64,000 bases of DNA from UBA8941 sp963780545 (GTDB taxonomy: Archaea; Thermoproteota; Bathyarchaeia; TCS64): assembly GCA_963780545.1 (NCBI GenBank), contig CAWACK010000022.1:4620-68619 (forward strand), in the 5' to 3' direction. Made by a program: the position numbers and the translations under genes. Positions 36,435 to 46,032 of the stretch are shown here, piece after piece. Positions within the stretch are counted from its first letter, which is position 1; each line of letters begins with the position of its first letter. A model generated the notes under the pieces. That model was not told the DNA's origin. It saw only the letters and a program-made list of their open reading frames with translations, and ran no database searches.

Positions 36435-38017
36435 CTAATTTCTAGTTAATCGACCGATCAGGGAGAGGATGGGCCTAGCCACCAAGCCAAACGGCCCCAG
36501 AACCTCAACAATCGATCCCAGTTGCTCAAATCCTCCTCGTCTAAGGGCGCCGCTGAGAGGTAGAACCACTAAGTAGACTATGAAGTAGGTCAACCCACCT
36601 GAGACCAAACGCGACCCAACCATTTAGACTCGGAACATTGACGACAAGATACGCCACAGCGAACGCTGCGAAGGCGGCTGCATAGATCTTCGCCGTCGAA
36701 CCCCAGTCGACTGTGATATCCAGTTTCCTCTTCGCCCAAAAGGTCTGGTATACCCAGCCACCCCTAGGTGCGAGCACCGTTGTGATCAGTAGACCAACCA
36801 TCCCGTAGCGGGGAACTAAGACGACTGCCAAGATGATCCCAGCTAAAAAGGTACAAATGGTAGATATGAGATAAGGTCCTCGACTCACCCACACCGGATA
36901 TGAGGGTATCCAGGGAGATGCCCCCCAACCCCTCCCAGGCGTAGCTTAAGATGAATATGCTGAGGTAAAGTGGAACATATGGGTAGTCACTCGCCCCATA
37001 CAACAGCCGGGAGAGCGGTGAGGATACAACGATGATAGCCAACACAACGGGCAGAGTCACCATCGCCGTGTACTTCACCGACAGCTGGTAGATTGTCTTC
37101 AGCCGCGAATCATCCATCTTGAACTTGCTGTAGAGCGGGAAGAGGGCGGTGGTATAGGGACTGTGAGGAAGGAGACGAGCACACCGAAGTTGACGGCTGC
37201 TCCATAGTTGCCGATGAGGGCGGTAGCGACGTAGAGGACCATGACGTAGTTGTAAATCTGATTCAGGACACCGCCTAGAAGCGAGCTCATCGATAGGGGT
37301 AACCCGTAGCTGAGGAAGGTCCTAAGCATCCCCCAGTCTAAGCCCCCCTTGGAGTCTTTCTCGAACTTAATGAATATGAAGAGGAGAAGCACGCCGACCA
37401 AACCGGCGACAAACTGCGAAGTGGTGTTAGCCAACACTGCTCCGAAGGCTCCGAGGCCAACAAGCAGCAACGCTACGCTAAACAATGTGCGCATCAGGGA
37501 CCAGAAGATCTGGGTGAAGCTCATCAGCCCCATCAACTCGTACCCCACAAAGATAGCCTGAATCGTCGTGAGCAGGCCCCCGGCGCCAAGAACCGAGAGC
37601 GCTGCCGCCTTAACCAGCGGCTCGATCTCCGGCCGTCTTCAGGTAGAGGGAGGCGATGGGTCCAGCGAAGAAGAACATGAGCCCACTGATGACCAGAGAG
37701 GTGAAGACGCTGAAGACGAGCCCCGTCACGACGACGGTCTTGAGCTCGTCGCTCCGCCCCTCGTACCTATACTTGGCGCAGAACCTGGTCAGGGACGCGT
37801 TCATACCCAGGTCCTGAAAGAGCAGGGCGATGGAGACGGGGAACAGGGCGATCGTGTATTGCCCGTAGGCAGTGGAGCCGAGGAAACGCGCCATCCAGAT
37901 GACGGTGACTGCGGAGATGATGGCGGTGACTACCTGCCCCACCATCAACACTAGGCTCCCCCGGGCTGAGCCACGCATCAGATCCGAAGAGTCACTAGAC
38001 AGCCCGAGACCACCCAA
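36435..38017 (-). pseudogene. Third oligosaccharide flippase, frame broken at least four times
   Basis: Consecutive frame segments reconstruct one MOP-type flippase. They start with GSARGSLVLMVGQVVTAIIS and YGQYTIALFPVSIALLFQDL (37610-38017), then RTLFSVALLLVGLGAFGAVL and LSYGLPLSMSSLLGGVLNQI (37099-37548). The middle is LPVVLAIIVVSSPLSRLLYG (36764-37117), followed by two short end segments. The combined length is about 510 aa. It is more distant from the two 516-aa copies than they are from each other. Frameshifts near 37.58, 37.11, 36.88 and 36.61 kb are either decay or consensus error. A scrap of a close relative sits at 55.8 kb. Confidence 0.75.
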
Positions 38018-38225
38018 GGACAGCGTTAAAATAAGCTAGCGTATGAGCGTGATATAGGTAGCGGCTCAAAGACGCGCAACATCCCATCACTATATCGGTA
38101 AACACACTGTTTTCTGCCATATACTCCAAGTACTGACCGAGCAAACCTCTTTGGATACCCTAAGCGTGTGTGTTAGCACGCTTCTAAAATATATTTAGAA
38201 TTATGGACTATGGGATATAATTTAA

Positions 38226-38777
38226 TCAAACCCAATCTGTGTCAGCATACTGAAAAATTAGCTTCGGTTTCTCTGTTAAAATTTCATTGAAGATGCTTTT
38301 TTTATCCTTATATAGGATGAATCTATCGGAACGATTGTCAACAAAGCCACATTTTCTAAAAACATTAATGTAAATATGATCGCTTGGTGCTAAATAACGA
38401 ATTACATTGACACCATTATCATTAAGATATTTTATACTTGAATCTAATAGTTTTTTAACTATTCCTGGATCATCATTATTCGCTAATAGATCCACAATGT
38501 AACCCTCGTTATTCTTTATTTTAATAACAACATATCCCATAATGTTATTTCCTTTTTTAACAATGAATTTCTTATAACTTCCGCTTCTAGCATCATAATA
38601 TTTCCAATTCATATATTTACTGTCTTTCAATCCTACGAAATCATAATTTGTTTTAAAATAATCAAAAAATATATTAAATTCATCGCCAAATAATTCATCC
38701 TCACTTATAGTATATTTGATATTCTTATCAATTTTAGGATCAGCTATAAAGAGACTAAAAATAGAATTATAATATGT
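38226..38777 (-). pseudogene. C-terminal half of a GNAT protein
   Basis: Frame open from 38777 to the stop at 38226 (ends KLIFQYADTDWV). It contains SKYMNWKYYDARSGSYKKFI, equivalent to the NWRYCDPRAG segment of the intact gene at 29586. An in-frame TAA at 38778 separates it from its N-terminal half, traces of which are at 38968-39300. Its base composition is much more A/T-rich than the neighbours, suggesting separate origin. Confidence 0.7.
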
Positions 38778-38967
38778 TTAATGAGAATAGCCAAAAAAGG
38801 TTTTAAGAAATGGTTTCTCATTATTCTGTATATACCTATTAAGATTTTTAATTAGCACGTATATTCTTTAATAACTTTATTTAACTGTAGTCTTCCGATA
38901 TTGATTGCTGACTTTCTTTAGCCATACATGTGGAGTAAAACTATATGCAAAGTATTTTTGCTTTATT

Positions 38968-39300
38968 CTAACTCATCAACCTTCTTCATTAACAGCGTTG
39001 CGAGTCCTTCCCCCTGATACTCAGGAATAACCGCAAAATCGACACTTTGAGAGGCCAGAACATCACGGCCCCCAATCCTTATAATTGAAAAAAGTCTATG
39101 CACACATCCAACTATTTGCCATCATGCTCAGCCACAACAATAATCTTTCCAAATGGGTTATCTCTAAATTTCCAGTTCCAGTAATCTCAACCCATTTCCA
39201 CTGATATCCCAAGAAGGCCACTTCGGGAAAGCTTTGCTTAAGACTTGAATAATCTCTAATTAATCACCCATCTTTGTAGAGATCGGATCACAATTCATTT
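38968..39300 (-). pseudogene. N-terminal GNAT half, frameshifted
   Basis: Minus-strand reading gives NPFGKIIVVAEHDGK, a stop, then in shifted frame VLASQSVDFAVIPEYQGEGL and ATLLMKKVDELE, the acetyl-CoA-binding part of a GNAT domain. It is broken by at least two frameshifts. It is separated from the C-terminal half (38226-38777) by about 190 bp of degraded sequence, and the two were probably one gene like 29586-30680. Confidence 0.6.
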
Positions 39301-39600
39301 TTATCCATATACCTTCAGGATTAATAATTCGGAATAAATATTTCACACTTGGAAATTGTTTTGACACGCGCACGTACATGATTATATGTAAGGATTTTCC
39401 GGGGACGGAGAAAATGAGCACATCTGGATTGAGGTAGCGCGCGAGCGAATCTACAGCGTGTGCGTTGGCGGGTCTTTATCCCCAACTTAACTGATATAGG
39501 CGCCCGCACACCAAGAGGGAAAAGTCTTCAGCCAATCACCGCACATGAGATTAATTTCTTGAGTTCCAACCTACAATAGAAAATAATGAGTAATAGAGTG
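39301..39600. other. Intergenic with alternating tracts
   Basis: ACACGCGCACGTACATG (39364-39380), GCGCGCGA (39437-39444) and GCGTGTGCG (39456-39464). No gene seen. Confidence 0.5.
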
Positions 39601-39618
39601 AGACATTCGAATATACCA

Positions 39619-40687
39619 GACAGGTGAAGAAGAGGAAATCGTCCGTCTATTTCAATCAGCATTCGACGGCTGGCCGAAATTCAATCTTCAATGCTCTGCC
39701 CTCGAACACTGGAGGTGGAAGTATATCGACAACCCATTGAAATCAAACACGATAGCCCTCGCTGAATCAGAAGGCAAGATTGTTGGATGCGATTATGAAT
39801 TTTTTTCAAAAATAAAATTGGGTGATAAATCACTGATATCCGGACAGGGATTAGATTTAGCTGTGGATATTAATTTTAGAGGAGGGGGATCTGGGATAGG
39901 GTAAAAGACTACAAATTAAAAAACATGAAAGAGAATGGAATTAAACTGACTTATGGTCTCTCAGGCAATCCTAAAGTGATTAAACACTTTTCTAAAAGAT
40001 GGATATCTACAATTTCCCTATGAATTAATACAATATGTTAAAATTAGTGATATCAATCTTCACCTTAAAATGTCGGATACAAAATACAAAACTATTAAAG
40101 AATTGGGATATAAAACTTTAGATAAAGTAACTTCATTAAAAAATATCATCACGGCACCAAGCGATGTACAATTTGATTTTAATATAGCTGAAATAAGTGG
40201 AGTCGATGACTCATTTGATTATTTTTGGGACAAGATTAAAAATAACTATGAGTTCATGGTTGAGCGAGATGCAAGTTATCTAAGATGGAGATATTTTGAT
40301 AAAAGAGGTGGAAGCTATATAATTAAAAAGGCTAGTAGCGGAGATGAATTTTTAGGATATATCGTAATTAGAATCAATAATTATGTGAAGGAGTATCCGT
40401 CTGGTTACATCATGGATCTGTTGACTATTCCTGGTCGTTTAGATGTAGCTTACGCATTAATTCAAGATGCGTATGATTATTTCCTGAAAAGTAATGTTAA
40501 CATAACTAATTTCTTAGTCATCAAAGGACACCCATATGAAACGCTTTTATCTAATAATAATTATGTTAGACTATCAAGTTATACACTATTGCATGGTATT
40601 CATGATATAGCGGGGGAATTAGATTCTTTTTTAAATGCGCCTGCGAGTAAATTACATTTTTCTTATGGAGATACGGATTGGATATAA
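39619..40687 (+). pseudogene. GNAT protein, third copy, frameshifted
   Basis: First frame gives EEEEIVRLFQSAFDGWPKFN and SALEHWRWKYIDNPLKSNTI, matching the N-terminus of the intact gene at 29586. It ends in a TAA near 39901. The middle (DYKLKNMKENGIKLTYGLSG) lies in another frame. The last frame (from about 40030, first ATG 40070) gives ASYLRWRYFDKRGGSYIIKK and the tail YGDTDWI. At least two frameshifts. A/T-rich like the 38.2-kb copy. Confidence 0.7.
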
Positions 40688-40882
40688 TCGAGACACGTGC
40701 CTCACTACCTATTCTTATTCTCTAATAAAGAAAGATATACGCGCGCGCAACTGGATCCGTACAAGCGATGACTTGATCCATCTGAACTAGCGCGTCGCGG
40801 ATGTTGCTCCTCTCAACCTGATCAACCTATTTATTCTCCGAGAACTCAGGAGCCATCGGAGAACTCCTTGGGAAGGCTTATT
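40688..40882. other. Intergenic with alternating tract
   Basis: ATACGCGCGCGCA (40737-40749) and a CGCGTCGCG patch (40789-40797). No supported gene. Confidence 0.45.
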
Positions 40883-41080
40883 CTAGCTCCGATTCGCGCG
40901 CGCAAACATCATAATTGCATGCAATTTTCCCCTTACAGATATTCCCATTGTTTTAAAAATCGTGTATTTTTCCACGAGTTTTAACCAATCCCAAGTGTGG
41001 AATATTGTGCTATATTCTGTTGATTGACAAGTTGAATCCCATAAGTATTTCTTGTTTTCATCAATTATCTGAATTTCCAT
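40883..41080 (-). pseudogene. N-terminal fragment of a FemAB/GNAT-like protein
   Basis: Starts with ATG at 41080: EIQIIDENKKYLWDSTCQST, then YSTIFHTWDWLKLVEKY. This is the opening of FemAB/GNAT-like acyltransferases, where the xxxFxxxxWLxLxE segment is typical. The likeness ends after KLHAIMMF at the tract TCGCGCGCG (40895-40903), and the frame stops a few codons later. The bulk of the protein is missing. Confidence 0.55.
40895..40903. repeat. CG tract truncating a FemAB-like fragment
   Basis: The run CGCGCGCGC encodes Ala-Arg-Ala in the fragment frame, exactly where the protein likeness ends. Confidence 0.65.
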
Positions 41081-41225
41081 AGTTTAACAAAAACTAAAGA
41101 GTTTGTATAAAAATTTTCGTTATATGGTCTGTTATTATGCGCACGCAAAAATAATTTCGTTTGTTCGCATAAAATTAATAGATTCTACCACTGTGCGCCT
41201 GGGCATATTTTAGGGATAAGGTTTA

Positions 41226-41486
41226 TTGAGTTATGCTAGCCTTGAAAGGGGAATGAGGTTCCTCAAGGCCTTCCTACTGACGACGTGGCTCTATAGTCTG
41301 CTTGTTTGGTTGTATATCGTGGATAGGATCATTTTCAGTAGGGTTTCATTATCTGACAGGTTCATTTCGTGGATACCCTATTTCACCTTCTTCAGGTTGG
41401 GTGTGATTTCATTCGTGTTGAGCTTCGTCTGTCTATTCATTTATCTGGTGAAGTGGGGTGTACCGGGGGAGGGTAAAAGTGTTTAA
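41226..41486 (+). CDS. Small membrane protein (86 aa)
   Basis: Start at TTG or GTG-like codon near 41226; a nearby ATG (MRFLKAFLLTTWLYSLLVWL) could be the true start. Two helices (residues 12-33 and 55-77) with a short basic C-terminus. TATA-like ATAAGGTTTATT lies about 15 bp upstream. No family recognised. Confidence 0.5.
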   Translation: MSYASLERGMRFLKAFLLTTWLYSLLVWLYIVDRIIFSRVSLSDRFISWIPYFTFFRLGVISFVLSFVCLFIYLVKWGVPGEGKSV

Positions 41487-41591
41487 GGTTGGATTGGGGT
41501 ACGGTTTCGTAGATTCGCTACATATCTGGTGAAAAAGAGTACTTTTGGGTGTTGTTGTCAGCGGTTGTCCCCGATTTGCGAATTCAGCGAA

Positions 41592-41630
41592 GCGCGCGCA
41601 TCTCTTCAACGGCGCCTCGATCGCGCGCGC
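41592..41630. repeat. Two CG tracts
   Basis: GCGCGCGCA (41592-41600) and TCGCGCGCGC (41621-41630), between the small membrane gene and the flippase 3' end. Confidence 0.6.
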
Positions 41631-41705
41631 TTGATGTTCATCGCTTTTAAACGCTTCGAGTGATTAGTTCTTGGAAAAGTAACGATTTTTGGCTGGGTTT
41701 CTTGT

Positions 41706-43256
41706 CTAGAGTTTTTCGTAGATGCTGAAAAGCTTCTCGAGGGGTCTGGATAGTGGGCCGGTGGTTCCGAGGATGGTTCTGAACATGTCGTAGTCCTGCT
41801 TGGTGAGGGTTCTTGTGATCTTTAGCGCTGCGAGGTATACAACTGTGAAGGCGATGATGCCTATCGCGAGTTGGAGTAGGTGTCCGCCCGGGATCAGGTA
41901 TTGTGTGGCGAGGGCTGCCGCCAGTGCCGCGGTTGAGGACACGTATATTTTGGCCGATGAGGCTGACTCGAAGGCTAGGTTTAGGTGCCTCTTAATCCAT
42001 ACGTGGCCGTATATGGTTGGCAGGATCGCTGCGGCGATGATGCTCGCTATGAGGCCGACTATTCCGAGTCTCGGTATCAGGATTATGGCGAGGGGTGCGC
42101 CGACTGTTAGGCTGATCACGTTTTTCCACATGTTTATGCCTGTTTCACCTTGGCTGTTGAGTAGGTTGCCCTGGCATGTGCTGCCGACGCCGATGGGGAT
42201 GTAGCTGATGGCGAGGATGGTGAGGTACAGGGTTGCTTCTGGGTACTTTTCACCGTATATGGTTTGCAAGAGGGGGTTGGACAACGCCATGAGTGCGAAG
42301 GCGCCGGGCAGCGCGATGAGCGAGGTGTATTTGACCGCGTTCTGGTATGCGTTTCTGAGGTTTGTGCTGTCTCGTTTGATTCTTGAGAAGAGTGGATAGA
42401 TTGCGGTCTGGATTGGTAAGGTCAGTAGGGCCATGAGGGCCGTGAAGTTGACGGCGGTTTCGTAATTTCCGATCTCGGCGTTCGCTATATAGATGACCAT
42501 TAGGCTGTTGGTGAATTGGGTTAGGCCTCCGGCTATGAGGTTTGAGAAGTAGATTGGTATTCCGAATCTGAGGAGCTCCCTGAGCTTGCCGGATGAGACG
42601 TGGGCTCGCTTCACACCGCTGGCTCTCAGGTAGAATAGGGCGAAGATCATAGCGGATGTGCCTACGATGAGATAAGCGGTTGCGTGGGCGACTATGGCTC
42701 CCAGAGGCCCCAACCCGAGGATGACGAGGGCGACGGATGTGATCCCCCTGATGATTGAGGTTAGGATCGTTGTGATGTTCTGGAGTCTCATCCTCATGAA
42801 TCCGATGAAGACGGCGTTCGCAGCGCCCATGAGGGCCTGCCCGATGACTGTGAATGACGCCACCATTAGCGACTGGTCGAGGTTGGGCTGCCGCAGGAAG
42901 ATGGTTGAGATTGGTGACGCCAGTAGGAACAGTGTCGCTGCTATTAGGGTGGCGGTGATGAGGCTGAAAAGGAGGCCCGTCGTGATTGTTTTGTTCAGCT
43001 CGGGTTCGTCTGCCTTCTGGTGGTGGATGGATACGAATCTTGTCAGCGCGCTCTGGATGCCCGGGTCCTGTAGGAGCAGGGCTATGTTGACAGGCACGAG
43101 CACCTTCTGGTAGCTGCCGTATTGGTCAGGGCCGAGTATTCCGGCGACTATGAATGTGCTCAGGGTGAGGATGATGGTTAAAATCAGCTGGCCGATGAGC
43201 AGTGAGAGACTGCCGTGTGCTGTCTGCCTCACCAGCTTCGGGTACTCATCTGACAT
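41706..43256 (-). CDS. Polysaccharide/lipid-oligosaccharide flippase (MOP/Wzx-like), copy 2
   Basis: 516 aa, the same length as copy 1 at 4318-5868, and similar throughout. Both begin MSDEYPK-VRQTAHGSLSLL and end LPFS-style ...LEKLL/F-YE-L. About 14 membrane helices. Differences are scattered and mostly conservative, so both copies are under protein-level selection. Expected to translocate lipid-linked oligosaccharides; specificity may differ between copies. The DNA context differs (no GT2 neighbour here), so only the gene itself was duplicated or independently retained. Confidence 0.87.
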   Translation of the reverse strand: MSDEYPKLVRQTAHGSLSLLIGQLILTIILTLSTFIVAGILGPDQYGSYQKVLVPVNIALLLQDPGIQSALTRFVSIHHQKADEPELNKTITTGLLFSLITATLIAATLFLLASPISTIFLRQPNLDQSLMVASFTVIGQALMGAANAVFIGFMRMRLQNITTILTSIIRGITSVALVILGLGPLGAIVAHATAYLIVGTSAMIFALFYLRASGVKRAHVSSGKLRELLRFGIPIYFSNLIAGGLTQFTNSLMVIYIANAEIGNYETAVNFTALMALLTLPIQTAIYPLFSRIKRDSTNLRNAYQNAVKYTSLIALPGAFALMALSNPLLQTIYGEKYPEATLYLTILAISYIPIGVGSTCQGNLLNSQGETGINMWKNVISLTVGAPLAIILIPRLGIVGLIASIIAAAILPTIYGHVWIKRHLNLAFESASSAKIYVSSTAALAAALATQYLIPGGHLLQLAIGIIAFTVVYLAALKITRTLTKQDYDMFRTILGTTGPLSRPLEKLFSIYEKL

Positions 43257-43411
43257 CTGGGTTCTCAGCTTCTTCCATTTAGGTCTGCTTTTGGTTCTCG
43301 AGGATGCGGGGTGCGTTCACCGATAACCTCGCACAAGGTGTATCCAGATTGCTCCCAAAATCCTCACACACATGTATGATGCTGAAGTCGTGTGCATGAG
43401 GTTAGGTCACA

Positions 43412-43591
43412 TTAGATTGTTTTTTTCTGGTTGGGGAGTGATTGTTGAACCTCTTTACTTTTGGCGAATTCTATGTAGCATTTGAGGCACGCCTCGCCTT
43501 CGCCGGGGATGTATGCTATGAAGTTGTTGAGTGGTTCATTGCAGTTGATGCATCTGCCTAGCTTCTGTTTGGCCACCTCGGGTTTTTCCAT
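43412..43591 (-). CDS. Short zinc-ribbon protein (59 aa), copy 1
   Basis: ATG 43591 to TAA 43412. CINCNEPLNNFIAYIPGEGE followed by ACLKCYIEF gives two CxxC knuckles (Cys14, Cys17, Cys35, Cys38). This is a small rubredoxin-like or treble-clef zinc site. A 49-aa paralogue with the same spacing lies at 60290-60439. TTTAAAAGT, 30 bp upstream on this strand, looks like the TATA box. Function unknown. Confidence 0.75.
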   Translation of the reverse strand: MEKPEVAKQKLGRCINCNEPLNNFIAYIPGEGEACLKCYIEFAKSKEVQQSLPNQKKTI

Positions 43592-43678
43592 AGTGTTTGC
43601 ATCCGTAACTTTACTTTTAAATTCAACGGATGATTAGTTCTTACTAAAAGCCGCGAGCTGGTTGGTGTTGCTAGCTCG

Positions 43679-43718
43679 ATGCGCGCGCGTGGTTAGCTGA
43701 GGAGTGTAGCGCGCGCGC
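43679..43718. repeat. Two CG tracts at the end of the propeller protein
   Basis: ATGCGCGCGCGT (43679-43690) and GCGCGCGCGC (43709-43718). The latter lies five bases from the stop codon of the secreted protein at 43723. Confidence 0.65.
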
Positions 43719-43722
43719 TGCC

Positions 43723-45009
43723 CTACAGAATATGCTTCCGAAGAGGTGTAGGATGCGGTGTATGTGTTGGCGGTATTTGTATTGCTGTTGGCGGTGAGGG
43801 GTATTCGGTGCTGATGAAGGTTATAGTTCCCTTGTTGCTCGTTGTCGTTGGTGTCTCCTGGGATGCGAGCTGCACGCTGTAGGTGGGTTGCGCTCGTGCA
43901 TATTTCACCAAGCCGTTTGATGTGTAGACTATATTGGGAATGTTAAGTGAGTCGAGGGCAATTTGGGCGCCGCCGCTGCAATCTTGGCTTACTGTAACTG
44001 TTATCCATGATGAATTGCCCCTTTGAGCGTACCTGAGGTCATTTCCTTTGGTGTATACGATGTGTGGGTTACCCGCCGAGTCGATGGCGAGAGACGATGC
44101 TCCTAAGCCGAAGCCAGGGTCGTTCTCAACGGCTTCATTGATCCAGGTTGAGCCACCGAGTTTCGCGTACCATATGTTGTTGCCCGTTTGGTAGGGGAGT
44201 GTCTCAGTGTAGCTGATTCTTGGGTTGTCGCTGGCGTCTAGGGACAGTGATGGATACATGTTATTTCCGACGTATTGTCTTTCACTCCACCTCGATTCTG
44301 TCTTCTCTATATACCATACTCCATTGAATTCGTACTGAGGCGCCTGAATGTAGTAGCTGATGTGTGGATGGTTATGCGAGTCGATTGCGAGGGAAAACGA
44401 GCGGATGATATCGTTATCGATGGTTTCCTTGTCCCATGCTGAGCCAGACCAGGTGACGAGTTTAAGGGCGTAGAACCAGTGGATGGAATCGATTTTGGCG
44501 GCGTAGATTATTTGCGGGTTGTCGTTTGAGTCGAGCTTCAGCGAAGATGTGCAGACATAGAGATCCAGGGTGTTGTTTGGGAGGGTTTCTAGTGTCTGTG
44601 TGCTCCATTGGGTCCCCGTCCAGGAAGCGTATTTGAGGTTTGTGCCATTCGAGTAAGCGATGTGTGGGTCATCGTTTGAGTCTAGGGCCAGTGAGCTTGA
44701 TTCGCCGGCGCCAACTATGCTGTATATCCATTTTAATCCTGTCCACTCTGCGTACCTGACTTGGCCATCAGCGGTATACGTTATGTGTGGAAATCCCTTC
44801 GTGTCGAGTGTAAGTGACTGTGCATTTCCGGTGTCTATTGTTTGGGTGGTCCACGTTTGGGAATTAGGTGTGGTGGCCTGCGGGTTGGCTTTAGCCGGCA
44901 GGGTAGCCATGAGCATCATGGCCAGCGTGAGTAAAACTGTGATCGATTTGATCTTCTTACCCATCGATACCATACTATTCAAGTTTGAAAAGCCAGGGGG
45001 AACGCTCAA
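43723..45009 (-). CDS. Secreted beta-propeller-like repeat protein, end probably cut
   Basis: 428 aa; the best start is the internal ATG giving MGKKIKSITVLLTLAMMLMA with a signal sequence ending at AKA. The mature part has about seven repeats of the type SLALDSNDDPHIAYSNGTNL and KYASWTGTQWSTQTLE, a blade-like pattern with S(L)xLDSxxxPHIxY. It would be extracellular. A C-terminal anchor helix, common in archaeal surface proteins, is absent. The product ends PHPTPLRKHIL immediately before the CG tract at 43709-43718, so the anchor may have been lost there. Confidence 0.7.
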   Translation of the reverse strand: MSVPPGFSNLNSMVSMGKKIKSITVLLTLAMMLMATLPAKANPQATTPNSQTWTTQTIDTGNAQSLTLDTKGFPHITYTADGQVRYAEWTGLKWIYSIVGAGESSSLALDSNDDPHIAYSNGTNLKYASWTGTQWSTQTLETLPNNTLDLYVCTSSLKLDSNDNPQIIYAAKIDSIHWFYALKLVTWSGSAWDKETIDNDIIRSFSLAIDSHNHPHISYYIQAPQYEFNGVWYIEKTESRWSERQYVGNNMYPSLSLDASDNPRISYTETLPYQTGNNIWYAKLGGSTWINEAVENDPGFGLGASSLAIDSAGNPHIVYTKGNDLRYAQRGNSSWITVTVSQDCSGGAQIALDSLNIPNIVYTSNGLVKYARAQPTYSVQLASQETPTTTSNKGTITFISTEYPSPPTAIQIPPTHTPHPTPLRKHIL

Positions 45010-45079
45010 CCGTTCCTATATAGTAGTATATGATGGTACTTATAACACTATGTATTGATAAAATGTTATATAGGAGTAT

Positions 45080-45256
45080 TTGGATGTATTAGGTAGGGGA
45101 ATCCAAACGAGAAAAGTCACCCTAGTCTTACCCGAGGACCTTGATGCAGAGCTCAAGGAAAGAGTCGAAGTAGAGTACGCTGGGATCAGGGGTGGAATGT
45201 CGATCATAACGGTTCAGGCCCTCCGTGAGTGGTTTAAGAACCACCCTAAAGCATAA
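45080..45256 (+). CDS. Ribbon-helix-helix-like small protein (58 aa)
   Basis: TTG start preceded by TAGGAG. KVTLVLPEDLDAELKERVEV, then YAGIRGGMSIITVQALREWF, fits a ribbon-helix-helix DNA-binding fold (beta strand, two helices), as in CopG/Arc regulators and many antitoxins. No toxin gene is adjacent. A/T-rich sequence with TATATAGG-like elements lies upstream. May be an orphan antitoxin. Confidence 0.6.
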   Translation: MDVLGRGIQTRKVTLVLPEDLDAELKERVEVEYAGIRGGMSIITVQALREWFKNHPKA

Positions 45257-45350
45257 CATCTCTAGCGCGTGCAAGTTTCAGACACATTGGCACCGAGGAG
45301 ACCTTCGCTGTCAAAACCCGATGATGGAGGAACTCTTCGCAAACAAGTGG

Positions 45351-45361
45351 CGTGCGCGCAT
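45351..45361. repeat. Alternating CGTGCGCGCAT tract
   Basis: In the 300-bp gene-poor stretch between the RHH gene and the VOC gene. Confidence 0.55.
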
Positions 45362-45461
45362 CAGATTGAGTCGTGTTATGTCGTTTTTTCGTGGTCTCGG
45401 GTATTCGCGTGCTCGTTAGGAAATATAATGGTCCACACGCAAGCGGTAGAGGGATTTTTTT

Positions 45462-45533
45462 TGTTGCCGTAACTTGCCGCTGTGTGGGTGAATAGTGGCT
45501 TCACCTTCGGGATGATGGTGACGTTCGATAATA
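45462..45533 (-). pseudogene. Scrap of the S1C protease C-terminus
   Basis: Minus-strand reading LSNVTIIPKVKPLFTHTAA matches NVTIKPKARPQFTRIA, the end of the intact protease at 46033-47334. The match stops at the alternating run GCGCACGTGG (45534-45543). At DNA level GATGGTGACGTTC is shared with 46072-46084. Confidence 0.7.
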
Positions 45534-45553
45534 GCGCACGTGGCATGGGGTCT

Positions 45554-45979
45554 TCATTTCGCTTTTGGATAGGTGTAATCTACCATCCACAGTACTCCAA
45601 ACTTATCCTTTAGGCTACCATAGTAGTCGCCCCACATCTGGTCGGCGATTGGCATCTCAACAGTGGCTCCGGCGGAGAGGGCCTTGAAAACCCTATCCGT
45701 CTCCATCTTGCTCTCAGGGGTGACTGAAAGGGTGACGTTGTTGCCCACAATCAGTTTCCGTCCATGTGATTCAAGGGCGTCGCCCCCCATTAGAACATCC
45801 TTACCGATGGGTAATGTGATGTGCATGACCTTGTTCTCGTCCTCCTTCCCCATTTTCATGCCCGGCATAGGCATATCTTTGAACCGGGTAATCGTGTATT
45901 CTCCCCCGAAAACGGATTTATAGAACTTGAACGCTTCCTCCGCGTTGCCCGGGAAGTTGAGGTAGGGATTTAGTTTCAT
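45554..45979 (-). CDS. PhnB-like VOC-family protein
   Basis: 141 aa. LNPYLNFPGNAEEAFKFYKS, VMHITLPIGKDVLMGGDALE and MWGDYYGSLKDKFGVLWMVD are the conserved blocks of PhnB/3-demethylubiquinone methyltransferase-like VOC proteins. They form a metal-binding or ligand-binding dimer, with no firm reaction in this subgroup. Sequence is intact with ATG start at 45979. Confidence 0.87.
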   Translation of the reverse strand: MKLNPYLNFPGNAEEAFKFYKSVFGGEYTITRFKDMPMPGMKMGKEDENKVMHITLPIGKDVLMGGDALESHGRKLIVGNNVTLSVTPESKMETDRVFKALSAGATVEMPIADQMWGDYYGSLKDKFGVLWMVDYTYPKAK

Positions 45980-46032
45980 AGGTGGTTTCTCCGTTGAAAC
46001 TTTGGGTAATTGACCTTTTTAAAACATGTCAC

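Noticed and set aside
39321..39509. 62-aa minus ORF at 39.3-39.5 kb
   Set aside because: Reads through two alternating tracts as Arg/Ala-rich sequence; no domain.
45225..45472. Two overlapping plus ORFs after the RHH gene
   Set aside because: No start context or family likeness. They overlap the RHH gene end and cross the tract at 45351-45361.
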